From Sediminispirochaeta bajacaliforniensis DSM 16054 (GTDB lineage: Bacteria > Spirochaetota > Spirochaetia > DSM-16054 > Sediminispirochaetaceae): a stretch of DNA of 64,000 nt. Numbering within the stretch: the stretch's first letter is position 1; every line of letters starts with the position of its first letter. Below are positions 1 through 6,346 of the stretch, piece by piece. The notes under the pieces are model-generated. The model was not told the DNA's origin. It was given only the letters and a program-made list of their open reading frames with translations, and made no database searches. The DNA is taken from contig NZ_KB899408.1 in NCBI RefSeq assembly GCF_000378205.1, forward strand, positions 1 to 64,000, read 5' to 3'. The position numbers and the translations under genes were made by a program.

Positions 1-119
1 AATTGCTCGGCTTCAGCTTCCAGCATGGCATTCAATGTTTCCTCTACCGTTTCTCTAACAAAATTCCCTAAATGGTTTTTGACTTCTTCCTCATTTATCT
101 CGATAATCTTACTGTTCAT
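1..119 (-). CDS. IS256-family transposase, N-terminus only (cut by window edge)
   Basis: Reading leftwards from an ATG at 119-117 gives a protein starting MNSKIIEINEEEVKNHLGNF and continuing with an acidic helical stretch (ETVEETLNAMLEAEAEQ). This resembles the start of IS256/Mutator-type transposases, which cut and paste DNA with a DDE catalytic domain. Only about 39 residues lie in the window, so the catalytic domain and the element's other end cannot be seen. The bases to the right (about 120-190, including GTCCTCAATCTGACG on the minus strand) probably contain the terminal inverted repeat, but the exact boundary cannot be set without the other end. It fits the mobile character of the first 3.4 kb. 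The family call rests on recognition of the N-terminal sequence only. Confidence 0.7.
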   Translation of the reverse strand, partial: MNSKIIEINEEEVKNHLGNFVRETVEETLNAMLEAEAEQ

Positions 120-251
120 ATAGTCCTCTTTCTGACTTGGTTTTGGTCGTACTTAATCAATCGTCAGATTGAGGACTTTCTTTTTATCAAAATTAGAATT
201 TGCGCAAGATATTGTACGTCATCAAGGTTTTCGGATGCGCTTGCCGAATAG

Positions 252-266
252 TCAGGGAGTCCCTGA
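252..266. repeat. Short palindrome TCAGGGA-G-TCCCTGA
   Basis: A perfect 7-bp inverted repeat with one central base lies between the IS256 end and the padR promoter. It has no T-run, so it is not a typical terminator. It could be a protein-binding site or part of a mobile-element end. No function is claimed. Confidence 0.4.
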
Positions 267-300
267 ACCATATTGTACCTATAGATCTTCGCTTCATCTC

Positions 301-328
301 TTGACAAAAGTTATTCCAGTGTTAGAAT
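301..328 (+). promoter_or_regulatory. Sigma-70 promoter of the padR gene
   Basis: TTGACA at 301-306 and TAGAAT at 323-328 are separated by 16 bp, a near-consensus sigma-70 promoter. Transcription would start about 15-20 bases before the ATG at 352, giving a very short leader. The -10 box lies inside the inverted repeats listed separately, so a bound repressor would block it. Confidence 0.7.
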
Positions 329-351
329 AGTAGTTATTCTATGGGTAGAAT
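312..351. promoter_or_regulatory. Candidate PadR operator: alternating TAGAAT/ATTCTA half-sites
   Basis: TAGAATA (323-329) and TATTCTA (335-341) form a 7-bp inverted repeat with a 5-bp spacer. ATTCTA (336-341) and TAGAAT (346-351) form a second dyad with a 4-bp spacer, and a weaker TTATTCC lies at 311-317. The repeats cover the -10 box and run up to the start codon. PadR proteins commonly repress their own promoter by binding such dyads, so autoregulation is inferred. Confidence 0.55.
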
Positions 352-918
352 ATGAACGATACTACATTGACCGATAGTGAGTTCCTGATTCTCGGGTTGG
401 TTGCAGAAATGCCTCGTCACGGATACGAACTCGAACAGGTTATTGAACGGCGGCAAATGCGTGAATGGACACAGATCGGCTTTTCGTCGATTTACTATGT
501 TCTCGGGAAACTCGAAAAGCGAGGATACATCGCAGCGGGCGAACAAGCGTCGGCGAAAGCGAAGAAAGAGTACGCGATAACCGATTCGGGACTCCAGATT
601 CTCGTGCAACGTACGGCTACTGCATTAGCCGAGGTTCGACCGTCTTACCCCGCCGTTCTTCTCGGGATGCTCCATTGGGATGTCCTCACGAGAGATCAAG
701 CGCTTAGCGGGCTCAAATCCAGACTCGAAGGAATTTCGAAGAAACTAGAACGAATCAACGAGATTCGATTTGAGCAGCAACCAATTCCTGATTTCGTTGA
801 CGCCGTCTTCGAATACTCGGCGAGGCAGCTCGAAGCCGAACGAATCTGGATCAGAAATACCTACGATTATATGCGAGCAAAACCGGGACTTCCGCAGACA
901 AAAGGAGAAAACGAATGA
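352..918 (+). CDS. PadR-family transcriptional regulator
   Basis: This 188-residue protein has the PadR layout. An N-terminal winged helix (about residues 8-85) contains the family signature LGLVAEMPRHGYELEQVIERR, seen here in shorter pieces as LILGL, HGYEL and SSIYYVLGKLEKRGYI. An alpha-helical dimerisation part follows (about 95-180). PadR proteins are dimeric repressors released by small aromatic or drug-like ligands. The start is fixed by a strong promoter only about 24 bases upstream; no clear Shine-Dalgarno site is present, so translation may use a short or nearly leaderless mRNA. The stop overlaps the next ATG by 4 bp, so the two genes are cotranscribed. That partner has a GyrI-type ligand-binding fold, suggesting a small-molecule response pair. 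Confidence 0.9.
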   Translation: MNDTTLTDSEFLILGLVAEMPRHGYELEQVIERRQMREWTQIGFSSIYYVLGKLEKRGYIAAGEQASAKAKKEYAITDSGLQILVQRTATALAEVRPSYPAVLLGMLHWDVLTRDQALSGLKSRLEGISKKLERINEIRFEQQPIPDFVDAVFEYSARQLEAERIWIRNTYDYMRAKPGLPQTKGENE

Positions 919-1520
919 ATGTCGAATTGTTCCACGAGCGTATTCGAGAACTATACCTGCCTCCCAGTGAGACCTTTTCTGTGGTAGAAGTGCCATCAAT
1001 TCGGTATGCAGCTATAGAGGGGAGTGGCGATCCGGCTTCTACGAACGGGAAAGAGGCATCAAAATGGTTGTTTTCGATGGCTCATGTTGTGAAACCGTTT
1101 ATCAAGGAACGGATGGGCAGCAGGTTTGTTGAGCCGCCGATAGAGTGGCAGATTACGGTACATACACCGAGAGATTGGGTATCGAAAGAACGTAACGGAT
1201 GGCGCTGGCGCGCAATGATCGTGTTCGTCGACTGGATCAATCAGGAGATGTTTGAGGACGCGAAAACCGAAGTAGCAGCTCGCCTCGGTGAACCGCCGAG
1301 ATCGCTTCGACTGATGGAGATACATGAGGGGAAGTGTGTTCAGATAATGCATGTCGGTGATTATGACGGCGTACGTGATACGTGTGAAAAACTCTATAAA
1401 CAGTTTCTTCCCGAGAATGATCTTCAACCACGAGATCACTACCATGAGATTTATTTGAACGATCCAGACCGAACGGCGCCCAAGAACCGGAAGATGGTCA
1501 TCCGGCAACCAGTGCAGTAG
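915..1520 (+). CDS. GyrI-like small-molecule-binding domain protein
   Basis: The 201-residue protein matches the stand-alone GyrI-like (SBM-type) family, recognised by the early motif VVEVPSIRYAAIEGSGDP and the later EIHEGKCVQIMHVGDYDG. The family has two duplicated half-barrels forming a ligand pocket; some members hydrolyse or bind cytotoxic small molecules. No DNA-binding region, signal peptide or membrane helix is seen, so it should be cytoplasmic and act as an effector or binding protein. Its ATG overlaps the padR stop in an ATGA, and the pair probably respond to the same compound. The 3' side is followed after about 100 bp by an attC-like site, so the pair could have arrived as a gene cassette. 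The ligand cannot be told from sequence. Confidence 0.85.
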   Translation: MNVELFHERIRELYLPPSETFSVVEVPSIRYAAIEGSGDPASTNGKEASKWLFSMAHVVKPFIKERMGSRFVEPPIEWQITVHTPRDWVSKERNGWRWRAMIVFVDWINQEMFEDAKTEVAARLGEPPRSLRLMEIHEGKCVQIMHVGDYDGVRDTCEKLYKQFLPENDLQPRDHYHEIYLNDPDRTAPKNRKMVIRQPVQ

Positions 1521-1617
1521 TCGAACGGATCTTACGGAAGGATCGGGTTCGATTTTGCGATTCAGATTATCTTATATCCAGGATTCCCGACTGGATGCGA
1601 GGATTTTCGGAAATGCC

Positions 1618-1727
1618 GTCTAACATTCCGCTGCAGTTGACCTGGCTATTGTCATGAATCCTGCTGTCGCTAACGCTCGGCAAGATTCACGCCAATGTAC
1701 GCCAGGCAACTGAGCTTGGCGTTATGT
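1618..1727 (+). repeat. Integron attC-like recombination site (59-base element)
   Basis: Outer core boxes are GTCTAAC (1618-1624, matching RYYYAAC) and GTTATGT (1721-1727, GTTRRRY with one mismatch). Inside, CAGTTG-A-CCTGGC (1634-1646) pairs with GCCAGG-CAACTG (1701-1712), leaving the single unpaired A that is characteristic of attC sites. A further inner pair, TGAATC (1655-1660) with GATTCA (1684-1689), extends the hairpin. At about 110 bp it is within the attC size range. No integron integrase is in the window. Confidence 0.65.
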
Positions 1728-1744
1728 TCAAAAAGGGAGATGAA

Positions 1745-2023
1745 ATGAAAAAAGCATCATGTATTATAGTCTTATTACATTTAATTGCTATTGCAGTGTT
1801 TGCGTTACCAGACTCTCTGCCTCGTAATATGGATTACTCATTTTTTGAAAATGAAAATGTGACTAAAATTGATGGTATTGGAATCACTTACACAACACAA
1901 GATTTATCAGTTAACGCATTTAGGCCTGGTGTTGTATATGATCTACAAAAAGACGATGATCCTGTGTTCGGAAAATATGTAATTCTATTAGAAGAAGAAA
2001 CCGTCTATATCGAAAAAGTATAG
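1745..2023 (+). CDS. Small exported protein of unknown function
   Basis: I do not recognise this 92-residue protein. The ATG at 1745 has GGGAG five bases upstream and opens a clear signal peptide (MKKASCIIVLLHLIAIAVFA, cleavage likely before LPDS), so the mature product of about 72 residues should be periplasmic or secreted. An in-frame ATG at 1724 would add seven residues and overlap the attC core, and is less likely. The gene is visibly more AT-rich than the chromosome around it, fitting a horizontally acquired cassette directly after attC. Its stop TAG ends one base before the left end of an IS3-family element, so the natural C-terminus may have been longer. A second attC expected after the gene is not visible, being replaced by the IS. 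Confidence 0.6.
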   Translation: MKKASCIIVLLHLIAIAVFALPDSLPRNMDYSFFENENVTKIDGIGITYTTQDLSVNAFRPGVVYDLQKDDDPVFGKYVILLEEETVYIEKV

Positions 2024-3246
2024 TGGACCCCTTCGTCAAGACAGCATTTAGAAAATCTTAATGAGATTTATGCTGCCACTCCAAATACTTCATCCGGCGT
2101 GGAAATACCATGCTTGGTATGCGGACGCCTGCTGTTATACTTTTCAATGAACGCTTTTATACCGTCTTTTGCCTCCCTAACTGATTCATATTCTTTGAGG
2201 TACACTTCTCCATATTTCAGGGTTCGCCAGAACCTTTCTATTGCAATATTGTCCAATGCTCTTCCTTTGCCATCCATGCTGAATGTAGCCCCGGAACCCA
2301 AAACTAATTTTCTGTATTCTTTTGAGGTAAATTGGCTCCCCTGATCGGAGTTCAAGATTTCCGGATTACCATATTGAGTTACCGCCCTTCGATATGCAGA
2401 GATACAGAACTCTTGATCCATAGTGGTAGAGATTTCATGACTGAGGATTTTCCGGCTATACCAGTCAATGATCGCTACCAGATAGACAAAACCATGAGCA
2501 AGCCGGATATAGGTAATATCTGTAGCCCACACTTGGTTTGGTCGGCTGATACTCAGCTTTCTCAAGAGGTACGGATAGACTTTATGCTCTGACCCTATAC
2601 CGGGTTTTGAAAGGTTTCTTCCAGGAAAAATCGCCATAATTCCCATGTCGCGCATCAATCGCTGCACTCTTTTTCTGTTGATTTTCCTTCCTTCTCGACG
2701 CAGACTGTTGCGTATTTGGCGACTACCAAAGTCGGGATTATCGGTATATAGTTCATCAATCCTTTTCATGAGTTCTATGTTCTTGCCTTTAACAGGCATG
2801 CTCTTGTAATAGAGGGAGCTGCGATTCAGAGACACCAGCTTGCACTGCCGTGATATCGATAGCTTTTCATCAGGTGATATCATTTCTCTTTTCTCCAGGA
2901 CTCCACAAGTTTCAAGTTTTTTTAACCACTCGATCTCGTATTGCTGCTGGCCAATTTTCTTGAAAAGATCTTCCTGTGTTTCTTCCAGAATCTTCTTGGA
3001 ATCATCTGCCTTTGTAGTAAAAACAGTTGCTCCCTTTTCAAGAAATTGCTTCTTCCAGTTGCTGATCTGGTTGGGATGAACCTGATACTGTGCGGCGATT
3101 TCAGAGATTTGCCGTTCGCCTTTGATTGCTTCTATTACAATCTGGAACTTTTGTTCACTGGTAAATTTTCTTCTTCGCTTGGACACTTCATGCTCCGTGT
3201 TTCATGGTACAACAAACTTAATCTGTTGTCCAAAATCACGGGTCCA
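2024..3246 (-). mobile_element. IS3-family insertion sequence, complete
   Basis: The element is about 1.22 kb and bounded by inverted repeats TGGACCC (2024-2030) and GGGTCCA (3240-3246). A second match, GACA-x-CA, lies about 17 bases inside each end. It carries one transposase gene on the minus strand. No 3-4 bp direct repeat of the target is evident (TAG on the left, TTA on the right), which suggests a deletion or recombination next to the IS after insertion. The left end abuts the stop of the small exported-protein gene and the right end cuts a likely integrase gene. Confidence 0.85.
2068..3186 (-). CDS. IS3-family transposase (OrfAB continuous frame)
   Basis: The 372-residue protein combines what are usually two frames. 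Residues 1-95 are an OrfA-like HTH_8/leucine-zipper part (KRRRKFTSEQKFQIVIEAI, then HPNQISNWKKQFLEKG). Residues about 105-372 are the OrfB integrase core with an HTH_21 region followed by the DDE triad: D in WATDITYI, D in NSDQGSQF and E in IERFWRTLKYGEV. In most IS3 elements a -1 ribosomal slip on an A-run joins the frames. Here the codons around WLKKLE contain seven A residues (minus strand, 2923-2917) and the frames are already joined. A -1 slip would hit TGA at once and give an OrfA-sized product. It appears intact and potentially active. Confidence 0.9.
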   Translation of the reverse strand: MSKRRRKFTSEQKFQIVIEAIKGERQISEIAAQYQVHPNQISNWKKQFLEKGATVFTTKADDSKKILEETQEDLFKKIGQQQYEIEWLKKLETCGVLEKREMISPDEKLSISRQCKLVSLNRSSLYYKSMPVKGKNIELMKRIDELYTDNPDFGSRQIRNSLRREGRKINRKRVQRLMRDMGIMAIFPGRNLSKPGIGSEHKVYPYLLRKLSISRPNQVWATDITYIRLAHGFVYLVAIIDWYSRKILSHEISTTMDQEFCISAYRRAVTQYGNPEILNSDQGSQFTSKEYRKLVLGSGATFSMDGKGRALDNIAIERFWRTLKYGEVYLKEYESVREAKDGIKAFIEKYNSRRPHTKHGISTPDEVFGVAA

Positions 3247-3309
3247 TTATATGTAGTACCAGTAACCACGAACCCTCTTTACCGTCCAAGGATCAGAATG
3301 CCGTGGCAT
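3247..3309 (-). pseudogene. 5' remnant of a phage/island integrase gene, cut by the IS3 element
   Basis: Reading leftwards from ATG at 3309 gives 20 residues, MPRHSDPWTVKRVRGYWYYI, then TAA directly at the IS boundary. GAGG at 3321-3318 provides a ribosome site eight bases away. The PWTV...GYWYY pattern is what starts many tyrosine recombinases of integrative elements, and the position, just outside the 3' end of a tRNA gene and pointing away from it, is where such integrases sit. The rest of the gene is not found beyond the IS, so it was probably deleted. The call is an inference from a short sequence and context. Confidence 0.4.
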
Positions 3310-3326
3310 AACCATAACCTCGTTTT

Positions 3327-3347
3327 GGGTGCAATATAGGGTGCAAT
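3327..3347. repeat. Tandem direct repeat GGGTGCAAT x2
   Basis: GGGTGCAAT at 3327-3335 and again at 3339-3347, period 12 bp, lies just upstream of the integrase remnant and about 67 bp from the tRNA 3' end. The arrangement resembles arm-type integrase or excisionase binding sites, or an integrase operator. Function is inferred only. Confidence 0.5.
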
Positions 3348-3413
3348 TGATAATATGGAAGTGTAAGCTAATTGGAAACTTTTGTAAATCCTTATTAAGG
3401 AATGAAATAATAT

Positions 3414-3487
<74 letters not shown>

Positions 3488-3552
3488 ACAATAATACCTT
3501 ATTTGTACACGGTTTTTCTCCTGAGTGTCAATGTTTGCTCTTATATCCTTCG

Positions 3553-3580
3553 TTGACATCTTCTTATAATCATGTAAAGA
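3553..3580 (+). promoter_or_regulatory. Possible promoter of the amidohydrolase gene
   Basis: TTGACA at 3553-3558 is followed after 16 bp by TAAAGA (3575-3580). A perfect TATAAT also lies at 3565-3570, but with no well-spaced -35. Either could drive the gene starting at 3611. Confidence 0.35.
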
Positions 3581-3610
3581 TTGAGTCATCTGATGACTAT
3601 GGAGGCAGAT

Positions 3611-4966
3611 ATGGCAACGACATTAATCGAAAACGGAACAATTCTTACCGTTGACGATTTTAACACGGTCCATAAGAGTGGCTATGTTTTGGTGGAAGAT
3701 GATCATATTGTGAAGGTCGGGGAGGGGGATGCCGACGAAAGGACCAGGGATGAGGCTTCGAAAATCATCGACGCAAGTCTTATGGCCGTGATGCCTGGAA
3801 TGATTAATGCGCATACCCACCTTTTCCAATCCTTTTTGCGGGGTTTGGCCGATGACAAACCGTTGCTCAAATGGCTTGAAACGGCGATTTGGCCGGTGGC
3901 AAAATCCATGGATAGCGGGAATGCAGGGATGGCTGCCCGGCTTGGCATTCTCGAGAATATTCGTGGCGGTGCAACATCGGTTATCGACCATCAGTATATT
4001 CATACCGAACCTGGGGTTGACGATGCGGTATTCTCGGCGGCGGAAGACTTGGGGATTCGCTTCAGGCATGCCTATGGATGGGCCGATATGAACTATCATC
4101 CGACTCTTCAGCTTACTGGTGATTATATTATTTCGGAATTGGAACGCTTGTATCATGGATGGCATGGTAAGGCGAATGGTCGGCTTACCTTTGAGCCTGC
4201 TCCGCTTATTCCCTGGGGTTGCAGCGATGAAACGATGTTGAAGACATGGGAGCTTGTAAAGGCGTGGAAGGTTGGAAACCATATTCATGTGGCAGAGACC
4301 AGGGAAGAGATCGAGATGAACCTCAAGGATCGTGGAAATCGGCATATTGAATGGCTTGATTCCCTTGGTGTCCTCGGCCCTGAAATGCAACTTGTCCACA
4401 GCGTTTGGCTTGAGGACAATGAGCTTGAACTGGTGAAAAAGAGCGGGGCCACGGTGGTGCATTGTCCGGTTTCTAACATGTACCTTGCCTCGGGTGCCGC
4501 ACGGATACCGGAGATGAAGGATCTTGGCATCCATATTGCCCTCGCAACAGACGGCCCCGGCAGCAACAATAATCAGGATATGATGGAAACACTGAAAACC
4601 ACGGCGCTTCTGGCCAAGTTGTCCACCCTCAATGCCATGGCCTTACTTCCTAAGGATGTTATTCGTTTTGCCTGTCGTGGTGGTTCCCACGCCTTCGGCC
4701 AGCCGCAGGCTATCGGCTCTCTTGAGGTAGGAAAAAAAGCCGATATTGTTTTGATCGATTTGGACAGCCCCTTTGCCATGCCGGTCCATCATGCTGATTC
4801 GGCGATTGTCTATAACCTTGGTAGTGCAAGTGTGGATACCGTTATGGTAGACGGCCGAATCTTGCTTGAGAAAAAAGAGTTTACCGATATCGATGAGGAA
4901 AAGCTTCTCTCGGATGCACGTCAGAGCTGCAGCGAACTTTTCCGCAGGGCAGGGGTTGCAGTATAG
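3611..4966 (+). CDS. Amidohydrolase, MTA/SAH (or guanine-type) deaminase family
   Basis: The 451-residue cytosolic enzyme belongs to the metal-dependent AtzA/TrzN/MtaD group of amidohydrolases, which deaminate purine-like rings such as 5'-methylthioadenosine, S-adenosylhomocysteine or 8-oxoguanine. Visible metal and catalytic residues are H68 and H70 (NAHTHLFQ), H226 (HIHVAETREE), H263 (LVHSVWL) and D314 (TDGPGSNNN), with HCPVSNMYLASG between. The ATG at 3611 is preferred over TTG 3581 because GGAGG lies five bases before it. The gene stands alone, between the tRNA and the yjdF leader. Substrate cannot be decided from sequence; MTA/SAH deaminase is the commonest label for this motif set. Confidence 0.85.
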   Translation: MATTLIENGTILTVDDFNTVHKSGYVLVEDDHIVKVGEGDADERTRDEASKIIDASLMAVMPGMINAHTHLFQSFLRGLADDKPLLKWLETAIWPVAKSMDSGNAGMAARLGILENIRGGATSVIDHQYIHTEPGVDDAVFSAAEDLGIRFRHAYGWADMNYHPTLQLTGDYIISELERLYHGWHGKANGRLTFEPAPLIPWGCSDETMLKTWELVKAWKVGNHIHVAETREEIEMNLKDRGNRHIEWLDSLGVLGPEMQLVHSVWLEDNELELVKKSGATVVHCPVSNMYLASGAARIPEMKDLGIHIALATDGPGSNNNQDMMETLKTTALLAKLSTLNAMALLPKDVIRFACRGGSHAFGQPQAIGSLEVGKKADIVLIDLDSPFAMPVHHADSAIVYNLGSASVDTVMVDGRILLEKKEFTDIDEEKLLSDARQSCSELFRRAGVAV

Positions 4967-5011
4967 GTGGTATGGAAGATAAGATAGGGCACAATCTCAA
5001 ATAGCATTGGC

Positions 5012-5045
5012 AAAGAAAAAACACGGCCCTGTAGGTAGTCAGGGC
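5012..5045 (-). terminator. Hairpin with U-run on the minus strand
   Basis: GCCCTG (5026-5031) pairs with CAGGGC (5040-5045), and on the minus strand the stem is followed by TGTTTTTTCTTTG. It could stop leftward transcripts from the GntR gene after they cross yjdF in antisense. On the plus strand the same stem is the first hairpin of the yjdF leader, which is the better supported role. Confidence 0.4.
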
Positions 5046-5119
5046 GGTCCTTTCCGGATCCCGTAACCATCCTTGGATGTCCGTCTTTGCCTCTGGAGTG
5101 ATATATCCGGAGGTAAAGT
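5022..5119 (+). ncRNA. Structured 5' leader of yjdF, candidate yjdF-type riboswitch
   Basis: Three helices can be drawn. GCCCTG (5026-5031)/CAGGGC (5040-5045) is first. An extended stem-loop follows in which CGGAT and GTCCG enclose an inner ATCC/GGAT hairpin (about 5055-5083). Last, CCTCTGGA (5090-5097) pairs with TCCGGAGG (5106-5113). The final hairpin sequesters the GGAGG Shine-Dalgarno of the gene at 5120, a classical translational expression platform. yjdF genes in Firmicutes are controlled by the yjdF (azaaromatic-sensing) riboswitch. I infer a homologous or analogous RNA here. A weak promoter, TTGCAG (4956-4961) with TAAGAT (4980-4985), would start it near 4992. Confidence 0.55.
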
Positions 5120-5503
5120 ATGGATACTGTTGTTTCGACGATTTTCTTTAACGGTCAATTCTGGGTCGCACTTGTTGAAAAACGCGGAGAAGATGGAACC
5201 CTTTCCGTGGCCAAGCATACCTTTGGCCCCGAACCGACAAATAACGACATCCTTGATTTTTATTTCAATAGCTATCTCTATCTGCGATTTTATGCATGCC
5301 AAAGAATTGTGCGGGCAAAAAAGCGGCTTTCTGGGAAAGAGGAAAAGCGAAGTCTAAAGAAATCGCTTGACGTGCATAAAGAGGAGCAGCGGGAAGTTTT
5401 GCTTGCTCGCAAAAAGGAGCAAAAAGTGAGGTGCCGGGCCGATGCGAATGAACAGTATCGTAGACAGTGTGAAAAAAGGAAAGAAAAACGGCGCGGACAT
5501 TGA
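5120..5503 (+). CDS. yjdF: YjdF/DUF2992 family protein
   Basis: This 127-residue cytosolic protein starts with the family signature STIFFNGQFWVALVEKR followed by HTFGPEPTNNDILDF. It ends in a long, highly charged helix (about residues 75-127, rich in K, R, E and Q), as other YjdF proteins do. The molecular function is unknown; in Firmicutes its expression is switched on by azaaromatic compounds through a riboswitch. The start is certain, with GGAGG six bases upstream of ATG 5120, but that GGAGG is buried in a leader hairpin. It is a single gene with no operon partner. The protein was probably kept together with its RNA control element. Confidence 0.85.
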   Translation: MDTVVSTIFFNGQFWVALVEKRGEDGTLSVAKHTFGPEPTNNDILDFYFNSYLYLRFYACQRIVRAKKRLSGKEEKRSLKKSLDVHKEEQREVLLARKKEQKVRCRADANEQYRRQCEKRKEKRRGH

Positions 5504-5521
5504 GATAAGACGTTGAGATGA

Positions 5522-6253
5522 TTAGAGCCACTTTTGGAGAAGCTGCATTTTTACGATAAGGGGATTAAAGGCTACCCGAACGTAACCAACCGGCCGATCC
5601 TGGTAGCTGAAAAAACGTTGATACCACACGATGATCGGTAGCGCGTTGCTGGCATCGAAGGCCTCAAGGTCGGCTTCTTCGGCAAGCTGCGGCTCCATGC
5701 ATACGTTGGCATGAGAAATCATTTGGCCGGCATATTTCCAAAGAAAGTTAAGGATATTACCATCTGCTTCCTCTGTTTCCGGCGGGTTCGTGATGATACA
5801 TGCGGGAATAAGATTGGCGGTGAGGATAGCAGGGTGTCCGTCGGCAAGGTAGAGCCAGTGATAGCACAGGTACTCGCCTTCGATCCCAAACCACTTTCGT
5901 TCCTCCTTGTCCGGGGCCCTTTTCACGACCCTATCGCCGCGCTGGCCGACTTCATATCCTCCTGCCTGGAGCAATTCTGTAAATTCCAGATTCGTATCGA
6001 TGCGCATGGATAGGTCCAATGCACTGCTGTGGTAGAAATTACCGGCACCGTGGCGTTTGGAGACAATGCCCTCCCTTTCGAGCATCCGCAAGGCCTCCCG
6101 CACCGTTGCCACACTTACACCCAGTTTTCTGGCAAGTTCCCCTTCCGGGGGCAGGCGGTTGGGTTGGTTACCATTTGAAGGAGGGAGGGTTTGTATCAAT
6201 TCCAAAAGGGCCTGTCTCACCAGAAGGAGACGGGAGTAACGATTGGTAATCAT
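5522..6253 (-). CDS. GntR-family regulator with UTRA-type ligand domain
   Basis: The 243-residue protein has an N-terminal winged helix (about residues 8-78), seen in RLPPEGELARKLGVSVATVREALRM and the wing REGIVSKRHGAGNF. A C-terminal effector domain (about 95-240) of the UTRA/chorismate-lyase-like type follows, ending with QDRPVGYVRVAFNPL. Such proteins repress nearby genes until a small metabolite binds. It is transcribed away from the flavodoxin/ferredoxin gene at 6347, and the roughly 93 bp between them would hold both promoters, so that gene is the natural target. The start ATG at 6253 is the only one placing the HTH at the usual distance. Confidence 0.88.
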   Translation of the reverse strand: MITNRYSRLLLVRQALLELIQTLPPSNGNQPNRLPPEGELARKLGVSVATVREALRMLEREGIVSKRHGAGNFYHSSALDLSMRIDTNLEFTELLQAGGYEVGQRGDRVVKRAPDKEERKWFGIEGEYLCYHWLYLADGHPAILTANLIPACIITNPPETEEADGNILNFLWKYAGQMISHANVCMEPQLAEEADLEAFDASNALPIIVWYQRFFSYQDRPVGYVRVAFNPLIVKMQLLQKWL

Positions 6254-6346
6254 TTTGCTTACTGTATCATGGGAGACGAGCGACTGAAAAGCCTAGGAAA
6301 CGTTACCTTTCCTTCTGCCAGCTGGAATCGATGCTCCGAACATGAT

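Noticed and set aside
2007-2023. Continuation of the integrase gene on the far side of the IS
   Set aside because: The minus strand there reads a few aromatic codons and then a stop, with no integrase motif and no target duplication.
3623-4534. 303-codon frame on the minus strand inside the amidohydrolase gene
   Set aside because: It lies wholly antisense to a gene with clear catalytic motifs and has no domain or ribosome site of its own.
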